The notes beneath the pieces were generated by a model. That model was not told the origin of the DNA. It made no database searches and worked only from the letters and a program-made list of their open reading frames with translations. DNA of 64,000 nucleotides, from contig VCMS01000130.1 in the NCBI GenBank assembly GCA_022539475.1, positions 1 through 64,000 of the forward strand, written 5' to 3'. Numbering within the stretch: the stretch's first letter is position 1; each line of letters opens with the position of its first letter. Both the position numbers and the translations under genes were made by a program. The stretch is from Gracilaria domingensis. Its lineage: Eukaryota > Rhodophyta > Florideophyceae > Gracilariales > Gracilariaceae. Shown in pieces: positions 12,203-21,566 of the stretch.

Positions 12203-15150
12203 TTACACCCGGCTCGTTGTGCCATTCCAGAGAGGCTCTGTTCGCTTCGCTACCCTCCGTAGAGGAAGATCCCGAACGTCTTCGTGGTGTCTTTTCCCGC
12301 TCACGGGTTGCACTACAATTTCTCTTCGCGCTGCTTCAAGTGCTCGCAAGCGCTCCTCCTGTTTGGGAACCGGAGAGTTTGACATGGGTAGACGAGGAAG
12401 AGTGCCGTACACAAGCAAAGAGGGAACTAGACCTTCTGGACCCATGGTATCGTTCGTTCCCTTAACTGCAAATCGGAGTGCGAGTTCTGGATCAAGTTTG
12501 GGGCAGGAGTGCATAACTGTGTTGAAAATACGTCTCAACGGGGCATGATATCGCTCGCCGACACCTAAGCTGTTGTGTGATTGAACACCAGATGCTTTGA
12601 GCTCTATACCGAAGTCTCCCGTGCATTCCTCCCAGTATTTAGATGTAAACACTGAGCCTTGATCGGTTCTCATCTTGTTCGGCATACCAGTGTAGGTCGT
12701 TGCCCATGCTTCAAGAAAAGCGTCCCAAATATGTTCCGCTGACTCTCCTTTGAGGAAAACGGCGTTTTGGTAGTGCGTTTGAGTGTCCACAATGTGCAAG
12801 AGCGGGATACGTTTGCGTCGCTTGTACGAGAGGTACATCAAGTCCAGGGCGATTTCCTGATTAAATCGTATATCAACTTCTGGTATAGAGACGCGGAAGC
12901 GGAAAGGACCGGACGAGTAGTGTTGGCAGGACTTACAATTCTTTGCAATATCTTGAAGTATCCTCTGGGTATCTGCGGTAGCGTCCTCAGGTTTAGCTCT
13001 CCTCAGTAGCTTAAACAACTTTTTGGCCGAAGGATGATAGAAATGTTCATGTAGCTTGAGTAGCTCCGCTCTTGTGAACAAGATTGAAGATTTGTCCCAT
13101 TCTAAGATAACGTGGCTCTTCTTGGGAACAACAGGAAGAGAATATTTCGAATTGTTGTGAACCAAATGGTTGGTAACATTGTTGAGGTATACACCGCAAC
13201 GATTCAGTAGATCGAGTCCGATTAGAAAAGGAACATCGGCATCAACGACCTCCATCCAGAAGCTGTCAAATGTATTAGCTGGAAATAGGACCCTGACGAG
13301 CATTTGGCCCAGACTGTTTCGGTTGCCATCTCCAAATTTGAAAGCATAAGGCGAAGGTCGGAGTTAGAATTTCGTTCCGAATGCGCCGCAGTAGGCTTTC
13401 GCTTGAGCGTAGCCGCAAACCGACTTGTGTGCTCCGGGGTCGACGCATGCTCCTTCAAATACAGCACTCGAATAGAGTACTTGTCCTCCGGAATTGATGC
13501 GTTGAGTGAGCACTTCTTTGACGATTCGAGTGGCATAGGTTGGGGTTTTGTCTGGAGTTCGATGACGTGAACGTCCGACTCGAATGGAAGGGGTTCCCTT
13601 TGGTTGTTTCGCGGTGTCAACAACGGGATAATTGCGAGTGTAAGGTGGTTTAGTAGGCCTATGTGGGGAGAGCGAACGGCCAAGTCGATCTCCGGTTAAA
13701 AACCCTCATCGGAGTTGTTGACATCAGAGCTGGTGTGCAGCACCGGAGCAGTAGTGGGGTGTATTTGATCAGGTTGATCAAATTGAACTGCATAGGCGTT
13801 CAGAATGTTTGTGCGAAACGTTTTTAGATCAGTGTCATTTGTCACAGGGGCTTGGGCAGAGAGTGATGCCGATTGGTTGATCGTAGGGTCGTCTTCTACT
13901 AAGAGCATTTCCGTCAGTTGTTCAACAACGGCGTCAGAGTCATCATCTGTGTCCACAAGATTAATGCGTCGGTCGCGTGATTTTCTGTACCACTCTTTGG
14001 CGAGTTGCTTTTTCTTCTTGATACGGTCTTCATTGCGCGGTTTAGGACACGAAAACAACCTACATTCCTTTTCCTGACAATTCCAACAAACCTTGAGGAT
14101 GAATGGGATCTCGACATGTCGAGGGGGGAATTGACGTTTGTATTGTTTGCGCTCGTAATGGGCGGGCTTGAAGGTCGAAAGGCTTGAGGGAGTTCGTGCA
14201 AATCTCCCTTGTCCAGCGAAGAGTACGGCGTGGGAATCTTTAACTTGCCCGCCGGCGACAAATGCGGTCGAAAGGGATGGGCGATAGGTTACGTCATCGG
14301 ATGTTGAGTCTCGTGATTGCCCTTTTCGTTCTGATCGGCGTTGACCTGCCAAAAACTGGCGATGATTTCTCTCCGCGCTGAATAGCTCTGACGCAAGGTC
14401 TCGGTACGTAAGGTGCTTCGCGTTGATCTGAGATAAGATGTTCTGTGACCATGGAATGCCGTGAACAGCGTTGCGCAAGAACTTGCGCTTACGACTGTCT
14501 GTAAGGTCTTCCTGATGTGTCATCGGAGCCAAGCGATCAATTTCTTTGACTAAATAATCCAATGCTTCGCGTTGCGTAGCATCATCTTCCAAAAAGTTCG
14601 TAAGATGCAGATCTTCGAGTTTGGCAGACATATCTTCTCAGTTCGTTTCGGATGCATAGCGGGCGTTGAATATTGTGACAACAGAGCCCCAGGTAGGAAA
14701 TTTTCCTTTCAAATCTTCTTTGAAGAAGTGTAGTGCATCACCAGCGAGTGAGAAATGCAAGTATTGAATTCTACTGTCTCCATTAATCTTTTGAAGGTTA
14801 CCATAGTCCATATATGAAGAGACATGATCATTCCAGTCTTCTTTTAAATCTCCTTTGAACTTATCTCTTCTTCCTCGCTACCGGTTTGTGAAGAAAGTAA
14901 CACGCTTGTCCTCATACTCATCGTCTGCTGATTAACCGTGGCCGACTTTGCTACTTGCCTGCGAGCCTACAAAATGGGGAGTTTGAAGTTCGAAAGGAAT
15001 CTGCGTACCACTCGGTGAGGATGCTTCAGAGAGAAAAATACATAACAACGTCTCCATTTCGAACGGCATCGATGTAGTCCATAGCCCGTTTGCGAAGAGC
15101 GTCGTACTGCGTTCCATGTCAAATGGCAGGAATAACTCTCTTAACAAAAA
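12203..15150 (-). mobile_element. Broken Ty1/copia-like LTR retroelement fossil
   Basis: Read on the minus strand, the parts come in the order gag, protease remnant, integrase. The gag-like frame (14631-13696) ends in a zinc knuckle variant (CWNCQEKEC...C). The next frames carry a retropepsin-tail-like stretch (FLIGLDLLNRCGVYL) followed directly by an integrase zinc-binding region (HEHFYH, CKSCQ) and a DDE core with the expected acidic residues (LDLMYL, RTDQGSVF, GERYH). Integrase directly after protease is the Ty1/copia arrangement. I find no reverse transcriptase or RNase H. Gag-like traces continue to about 15.15 kb. No paired LTRs were recognised. It is broken in several places and truncated; age appears moderate to old. 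Confidence 0.75.
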
Positions 15151-16108
15151 GTCGTCTAGTTTCGGTAGTTTGTGAAATCACAACCTTGCAATCTTCGAAA
15201 AACTTTCGAATACGCTCATAAGTCTTCTTTGATGGCTTTCAATAGTTCACTTCTTCCAAAGGGGGATTCTTTTGCACGTAGCTCAGAAATGATTTCTCCA
15301 ATCCACATTTAACACTATTTTGCAGTGCTATAACGCACCAAGGCTTCTTGGCGTCTGAAATGGTAAAGAGTATCAGTTTGTCTTTGGTTTGCGAATGTCG
15401 ACAAATGGAAAGAGGTTTTCTATGTTCTGCCGGCCAAAGAACGCAGGTTCTTTGGTTTTCCGCGGGGGGCGTGCGAGAGGACGAAGCGCGAGCGTACCGA
15501 CACGAGACGGCATTGTAAAACAGTTTACTGTTTGCGTCAAGTCATTCAAACCGAGCGGAAGAGATACGACACGGTGTCTTTGTTTCACGTAGATATAGAA
15601 AGATGCGGCGTAGACGATATCGCTAAGTACAGTAACACTTCATCACAAGCAAAGCCGAGTACTCGAAACGTATAAGTTAGCAATTGGGGCGAGAGAACAA
15701 TATGAAGGTCCGGAAGAGAGGATATCGATCTCGAGGCGAAGCTGAGGGCCGATATCGAGCCGAGTAACCTCATATTGTGTCGAGCACAAGGTTGATAGCT
15801 TGCTTCTGGAACAGAAATTTCCAACCGCGATATAGGAAGAACCAAGATTTGAAAAAACCTATATCACAAAATGCACTGCATTTCTTTCAAAGACTCACCG
15901 GATATTGAGTTCTAACCGCCATGATATAGCAACGGCCTTACCACACACGTTTGCTATATCGTGGTCTAACAAAGTAAACGGAATTCCCAATTTTTACGTC
16001 CCGTCCAAGTGCCCCGCTAGATATCAAGCTTGGTCCTGCTCGATAAATCTCTTCCGATAACGTTCTCTACAGGCTGCGCAACGCGTTCGCGTTGCATCCA
16101 TCGTAACA
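15150..16108. other. Gene-free stretch with a cluster of GATATC-type motifs
   Basis: No supported gene. Between about 15610 and 16145 the motif GATATC, or its relatives GATATAG and CTATATC, recurs about ten times. One inverted pair, GATATAGCAA at 15923-15932 and TTGCTATATC at 15951-15960, forms a perfect 10-bp stem with an 18-bp spacer. It may be the decayed end of a repeat; I cannot name the family. Confidence 0.4.
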
Positions 16109-16472
16109 GCATGAGATTTTGAGCCGTTTGTGCTCCGCGATATCTACACGTACAGGGCACGTGTCATGGTGTGACGTCATTCATCTTTCCGACTCAAGTG
16201 GTCAATGTCACTGGCCGCGTTGTCGCCCTCTACTCACTCTCAAGCTCCGAATTGCCACTGAGATGAGGCACGTACCTACCGCCAGTACCGCCGGCACCAT
16301 CGTCGTGTGATGCACACTAGCTAGTATCGGGCGCGCTCTCTTTCCCGACGTCTCTGCCAGCGTAAACCGCCGTATCTGGTGCTGAAGGTGGAAGATTCCA
16401 CGTGTGCGTGCTCAACTGTAATACTCGGAGTGATGCTTCGTCACAGACGAGCAGAATTGTCTAACAGCTCAA

Positions 16473-16500
16473 GATCACTCGTTGCGCCGGCGGAGTAAAG
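16473..16500 (-). other. Shared 3'-flank hairpin of MYND genes, copy in arm A
   Basis: Read on the minus strand this is the ACTCCGCCGGCGCAACGAGTG block that lies 110-195 nt after the stop of every intact MYND gene here. In the best copy (27920-27945) it forms an 8-bp stem, CACTCGCT/AGCGAGTG. Confidence 0.5.
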
Positions 16501-16662
16501 AGCAGTTTGGCGCGCTTTTCGCTTCGTTCAGGGCCCATGCGAAGCGAACAAGGAGTCAATCAGTTACGCTCTCAGACACTTCGCGCTAGAGACACTTGAA
16601 GCTATCTCACCCAAAACACATCCTTCAGTCGTTAAACTATCGGCTGTCGAAAGAGCCAAGCT

Positions 16663-17835
16663 TTAGATAGCACTACTGGCCTGGCTTATCACTGAAGCCT
16701 GGACCTGGCGCGCTTCAACGCGCCTCTGCAACAGCTCCAAACCGCCCGCAACACCCTCGAACAGGCTCTTGCAGCTCACCAGCCAACTGTGCATGTCAAA
16801 CCCCATTACGAACCCATGAAAAACGTCCTTGCGCTCTATAACATCCGGGTTGAGTATCTGTGAGAGCAACGGCGGGTCTACAACGCTGACAAGGTCCAAG
16901 TAGCGATCCACCTGCTGCTCTTGCTCACAGATGCGTGCTTTATGAGCCGTGTCCCCCTCCACAAAGCGCTCAATATGCATCACATTATCGCCGAGCTGCT
17001 GCGCACAGCTTGTCGCGCGGAACGACTGTACTTGCTGGCACTGCTCTTTGTGCCTGGCGATGATGCGCAACTTTACGATGCATAGCGCCACCAGGTACGG
17101 TGCCAGTACAGCCTCCAGGTTCTCAACACCAAGAACGTCGAAGATGTCCGTATAACAGTCAGCCGTCCCATAAATCCAGTCGCCCACTGCAGAGTTTGCG
17201 TGCAACGATTCCATGTGCTCGCAAATTTCATGTTTGCGACGACGCATACAGTGCGTGATAAAGGCAGCACAGCGCTCGTCTTGATTCAGCTTCAGCAATG
17301 TGAACGGCAGCTGAACGCTGAGTTCAAGATGGTCCGGGATGTCCACATGCAGTACATGAAGATAATGAGACACTGCCATTTCCAAAAGTGGCGCCACTTG
17401 GTAGTTGCCAGAGAGTGTCTCCAGGTTCTGCGCGTGTTGAGCTCGCATTTGACAGTAGTACCGGCTGGAGGAGAACTCCCAGAACCAACCGACTTCCTCT
17501 TCATACAGATTTCTCGATCCTGTTGTGTCAGATGGCATTTGCACGTCACTGCGCACCATGCCGAAGAGCTCTAACACTTCGTCACCGGGCTTGTAGCATT
17601 TCAGCTTATCAGACAAGTTTCGCAGAAATTTCGGCAGCTCTGTGAGCCATGCGCACTCCGTCAGATGGTTTTGACGATCCTGATACTGGCAAGAAACGGA
17701 GCAGTAGTAGACGAGGTGGCATCCAGAACATGGCACGAGACGGCGATTTTGCGAGATGTCGCTGCTCTTGTGGCACCTTTTGCATACCCAGTCCGGCTTA
17801 ACAGTCTGACTGGTAGCACTAGAGGAGGACTGCAT
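16663..17835 (-). CDS. MYND zinc-finger protein, inverted-duplicate copy
   Basis: The protein is 390 residues from the ATG at 17835. A MYND finger spans about residues 17-62 (WVCKRCHK...LVPCSGC...YYCSVSCQ...HLTEC), with all eight zinc ligands in place. Such fingers bind short proline-containing peptides and act as adaptors. The remainder is a conserved helical region shared by all copies in this cluster (RNLYEEEVGWFW, VAPLLEMAVSHYLHVLH, LLKLNQDERC, GDWIYGTADCYTDIF). No SET domain is present. It is almost identical to the protein at 24860, but ends 12 residues later because the stop codon there is CAG here. The sequence upstream of the ATG is a foldback, not the family promoter, so transcription is doubtful. 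Product and localisation are inferred to be intracellular. Confidence 0.8.
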   Translation of the reverse strand: MQSSSSATSQTVKPDWVCKRCHKSSDISQNRRLVPCSGCHLVYYCSVSCQYQDRQNHLTECAWLTELPKFLRNLSDKLKCYKPGDEVLELFGMVRSDVQMPSDTTGSRNLYEEEVGWFWEFSSSRYYCQMRAQHAQNLETLSGNYQVAPLLEMAVSHYLHVLHVDIPDHLELSVQLPFTLLKLNQDERCAAFITHCMRRRKHEICEHMESLHANSAVGDWIYGTADCYTDIFDVLGVENLEAVLAPYLVALCIVKLRIIARHKEQCQQVQSFRATSCAQQLGDNVMHIERFVEGDTAHKARICEQEQQVDRYLDLVSVVDPPLLSQILNPDVIERKDVFHGFVMGFDMHSWLVSCKSLFEGVAGGLELLQRRVEARQVQASVISQASSAI

Positions 17836-17875
17836 GGTGGAGCCTCCACCATGCAGTCCTCCCTTAGTGCTACCA
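17811..17875. repeat. 65-bp foldback palindrome at the arm A junction
   Basis: Bases 17811-17842 (start of the minus-strand MYND gene) are repeated in reverse at 17844-17875 with 30 of 32 positions matching and a single-base centre. The right half therefore holds a second MYND start codon (17851) in plus orientation, followed by only 14 codons (MQSSLSATNGPYEQ) before a stop. Homology to the family ends at about 17875. This is the typical scar of a hairpin-initiated inverted duplication. Confidence 0.9.
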
Positions 17876-18260
17876 ATGGCCCATATGAGCAGTAGCTCGC
17901 TCTCTGTCTCCTTCCTAGAAATAAAGATCGCCGTTGAGCAGAACGAGAGTGGCAGATAAAATCGTGTTTCGATAAAACTGTAGAGCTTTTGTACACATTG
18001 GGAGTCGGTGAGACGGCCATATGTTCAGCGGGTTTTGAAGCGCGTCGGTGATTCGTGTTTTCTCCGTACCAACAACCCCATGTTTTCAAAATTGACAGCA
18101 ATAGGAAAAGATATTGTATCTATATTGATGGAAGGATCTGCAAAACTTGTTTGCAGTATTATATTGGTTTGCATGGAGGTAAAAATGAATGCGTACTATC
18201 TTATCATAGTTGTTTTTGGTGTAAATTACTTCACTTTAGTGGTCAGTCTTGATTCAAGTC

Positions 18261-18267
18261 TATAAAA
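18261..18267 (+). promoter_or_regulatory. Candidate TATA box for the WWE-UDG-ART gene
   Basis: TATAAAA lies about 395 bp upstream of the chosen ATG (18657). The distance leaves room for a leader or a first exon. Motif only. Confidence 0.35.
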
Positions 18268-18656
18268 TGGAGAACGAGCTTATCACAAGAAAAAGATTAT
18301 AAACGCTTTAACGAGGAGCATTTCGTCTCTTAATGAAAGGAGCCAGCTTTTTGAACACTCTAATCCCATTGTGATTCAAAGAATCAGATACAATCGATCT
18401 TGCTTGACTTCATTTGTATTCTTGCTTTGACCCTTTCGTAGAGTTCGTTCTAACATTGCTCTTGAAGAGACGCCTAAGAGTTCGAACCTTTACAAGCACT
18501 TTTCATCTTAGTGCAAACGAAGGACATGTTATTTAAGAACGGGTGCCATCTCAAATTTGTCAAGCCATACCACCACCCTACACTTCTAAAGAGCAGCAAT
18601 TTTCTTTACAGAGTTATAGACTTAAGAAGAAGGAACTCTATATCTTCCAGTTTACA

Positions 18657-20494
18657 ATGGTATGGGAATATGAATCACTTTCAGAGCAGGGCTCTTCCAC
18701 ATGGCATCCATTCCCGCAAGATGTCTCGGGGCAGCTTACAAAGATATGTCGAGTTTATTACTGCAAAGGCTCATATTCTCATCTGATTCCGGTTCTCATT
18801 CAAGGCAATCGTTACAGTATTGACCTCATGAACCTTACCCAAATGAACTTGTCAACCAAACGGGTTCGAAAGATCCGCCATTCTAAATCATCGTTATCTT
18901 TAAAGTCTATGTTTGGAGGAGGGTATGGCTTTCGTTGGGAAAGAGTGCTGACAAGCGTCATTAGCTGCTTAGATGATGAGACTGCGGCATCATTCGTAGG
19001 AAACGAGAGAGATCATGGAATTTGCCCGATGAAAGAACTCACTTTCCAAGCTATTAAGCCACTATCACCAGAGAATTGGAATGTAATTGTTATCACCAAG
19101 CAACCAGTTAAGTTTCTTTCCTCGTCATTCAGCTCCCACAATACCAAGTTACTAACAAGTTTCCGTCCGACAAATGTGAACAGTCAAGGTCATTGCAATC
19201 TGCAGCAGGTTTGGCTATGTTCGACCCTACACTTGAGAACTGGAGAGATAGACGATTTGGTTCAATGGCTTGTATGCGAAACATTTTGAAAGCAGCAGCG
19301 GTGACAAAGTTTGGCATGAAAAGGGACTCCAATTTGACGGAGCTACGAACTTTGATACGCGATAAACGAGTCGCATCTCCCCCACAATGGTTTCAAAGCA
19401 TGATTGCGCAAGGCATACTATTCCTCAATGCTTCATTCACTAGGGGTGGTAAGGAATCAACCTCAAAACACAGTACATTCTGGCTTCCGGTACTCAAATG
19501 CATCCTTGAACAAATATTGCTGGCGAAATCTCGTTTACCAACTTCTGACAAGCGCCGGGCGCTGGTGATTTGTTGGTGGGGCGCTCTACTGAACAAGGGG
19601 AAAGAACATGCAGGTCCTATAATAAGAAAGTTTCCGAATGTCTCAGTTAGACAAATCAGTTGGTACAATCCCGCTGCGCGAGGAGGTCAATTCTTGCAGG
19701 GCACCCCTCATCTTACGATTATCAACGAGAATTTGTCTGCGCTAGGAATGAATGCTATAAACTGGCTTCCCACAGAACTTCAGGTCTCTGGAAATGGTCA
19801 AGAGCCAGCCGCGTTGCGAAATTTCATCCTGAAAACAAAGCAATGGCACTCTACCTACCTCGGAAAGCTGAATGAAGAATTGGAGTTTGAAGAGGATGTC
19901 GAACCAATAACTGGAGTGAGAGATATACCTTTACTGCCGCTGGAGCAGGTCTACGCGCCACTAGGCTACAGAAATGTAAGCGTTGCTCTGAACAAGGCCA
20001 GTAGGGTATGGAATGAGCTTCCTCTCAGCCGCGAGGAGAAAGCGGCTGTGTATGTGTACTCTACTGGTCAGATATACCAGCACCTAAACAGGGCTATGAG
20101 GGCTAAGCAGTGTGAGACGTACTTCCCGTACCTGGCTTTCTTCTTGCAAGCTCATGATAAGTTGCCGCCTGCTCCAGAGAATATCACTCTATATCGTGGA
20201 ATAAGCCTTAATTTAGCTGCAAAGTACAGGGAGAATCAGGTGGTGACTTGGTGGAGTATAACCAGTTGTTCGGAAAAAAGGACAATCTCTGAAGGGTTCT
20301 CTGGTACGACGGGGACACTGTTTCACATTAGTGCCAAAACGGCTGTAGCAATTAATCCCATATCTGCTCGCGACAAACAATTCGAGTATTTGCTAGCTCC
20401 AGGGACACGGATGCGGGTATTGAAGGTAGACCGAAGACTAGCACGTGCACATATATACGTGCGAGAGATCCCTGGAGATAGGCTTGTGCGCTAG
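18657..20494 (+). CDS. WWE - uracil-DNA-glycosylase-like - ADP-ribosyltransferase fusion protein (spliced)
   Basis: Exons 18657-19106 and 19184-20494 give 586 residues. The 77-nt intron starts GTTAAG, has TACTAAC at 19150-19156 and ends AACAG, in phase 0. Residues 1-76 are a WWE domain (VWEYES, TWHPFPQDVSGQL, YSIDLMNLTQMNLSTKRVRKI), known to bind poly- or iso-ADP-ribose. Residues 135-345 follow the family-1 uracil-DNA glycosylase fold: VIVITKQP (normally GQDPYH), GLAMF, GILFLNASFTRGG, ICWWG, ISWYNPAARGG (normally HPSPLS) and NAINW. The catalytic Asp and His are replaced, so base excision is unlikely and DNA binding possible. Residues 428-566 are an ART domain with R488 (YRG), S508 (WWSITS) and Q549-F-E551. 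The QxE form differs from the ExE of arginine-specific enzymes. An upstream exon cannot be excluded. The role is inferred: an ADP-ribose-linked DNA-damage or defence effector. Confidence 0.75.
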
Positions 20495-20686
20495 AAACAA
20501 GAAAGAATGTTTAATCCACGAAGGTTCCCTTGTCCTAGAAACCAAAAATAAAGGTGTCCTTAGATATTGAATTCTAGGATATGGTTTAATGTAAACTTCT
20601 CATCGCTAGTTGGAACGAAAAGCTTTGGAATTCAATGAAGTACACGAAGCAACGAATTTAGAAAACAGCCATGATTTACTAAATGG

Positions 20687-21558
20687 CAGGCCCGTATCGG
20701 TGACTGACTGACTACCGCGCTTTTTTCAGTGACTTTGACTGACTGACTCCAGCAGTTCGGCCGTAGTCAAATATTGTAGTCACCGTTGTCTACTGCAGCC
20801 AATGAACGGCTCAATAGCAGCTCAATGTGACGTTGGATGATCTCTGAGAGATATTAAGTAGATATATTTGACCGCACACAGTAGTAACTAACATCTCAGT
20901 AGGTGTGACTCCTATGTCTTGTCTAATCTTCCTACAAATCATTCGTTCATTTGTTGTTTTCGAAAGGGAAGCTGTCGAACTAGACAGTTCATTGATGACT
21001 CACAGTCATAAACTCAAGGTGATATTCAGTTTGCTGCAGAAGGAACTTTGCAAATCGTTGAAGAACAATAGATAGAAAGAGCCGGGCATGACTCTGCGGT
21101 TTTGGAGATGCACTAACGAACTGCCATGGTGGGTAAGCCTCGTTCCATTTAATATAATTGCGCAAGTAGCTCTATCCGCTCAGGCTTACTCTGTTCCAGC
21201 TGAAAGACGTTTCAGTGACCTTGCCCGCATTGAAGGCAATTGGAGATAGTCTCTTCCTTCGGAGACTTAGAAATCACGGAAAGCATTAAAGCATTTATCC
21301 ATTAAGAGTTACATAGAAACAAACATGAAGAAAACAGTGTACTGCAACCTGGAGCCTCCGTGTTGCAAAAAACAGCGACAAAAGTAGCATGGAAGAGGAT
21401 AGAAAACTCTTAGGCACCTACTTCCTAAGCTATCTAGTAAACGTTCACGCGTATATCTTGTGACTATATTTTGACTACTTGCAAGATGACTACCGCCAAA
21501 AGTGCTTGACTTCTTGACTTCAACATGTAACAAAAACGTAGTCACGAATACGCCCCTG
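20687..21558 (+). mobile_element. hAT-superfamily DNA transposon remnant, 872 bp
   Basis: The left end reads CAGGCCCGTATCGGTGACT and the right end, reverse-complemented, CAGGGGCGTATTCGTGACT: 15 of 19 positions match. Both ends are flanked by the identical 8-bp direct repeat CTAAATGG (20679-20686 and 21559-21566), the target-site size of hAT elements. Inside is only a C-terminal transposase piece (21088-21249). The left end contains repeated TGACTGACTGAC subterminal motifs. It is internally deleted and cannot supply its own transposase. The intact target duplication suggests insertion was not ancient. Confidence 0.88.
21088..21249 (+). pseudogene. hAT transposase C-terminal dimerisation remnant
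   Basis: This 53-codon frame encodes FWRCTNELPWWVSLVP followed by IIAQVALSAQAYSVPAERRF and SDLARIEG. It corresponds to the conserved hAT C-terminal block (W...P.L..LA...L.IPASSA..ERVFS). A stop follows at once. The zinc-finger and DDE parts are missing. Confidence 0.8.
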
Positions 21559-21566
21559 CTAAATGG

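Larger units (their letters stand above)
16109..17842 (-). repeat. Arm A of a 1.73-kb inverted duplication carrying a MYND gene
   Basis: The reverse complement of this segment matches 24853-26604 over its full length, including the MYND coding region and about 550 bp of 3' flank. The proteins differ at only about five of 378 positions. Homology begins abruptly at GCATGAGA (16109) and ends just before the start codon at CTCCACC (17842), where arm A runs into a foldback palindrome. Arm A lacks the promoter that arm B keeps. The two arms are separated by about 7.0 kb. Confidence 0.9.

Noticed and set aside
18470-18500. Possible tRNA T-arm (GTTCGAAC-like, minus strand)
   Set aside because: The flanking bases do not pair as a T stem and no acceptor or anticodon arm can be drawn.
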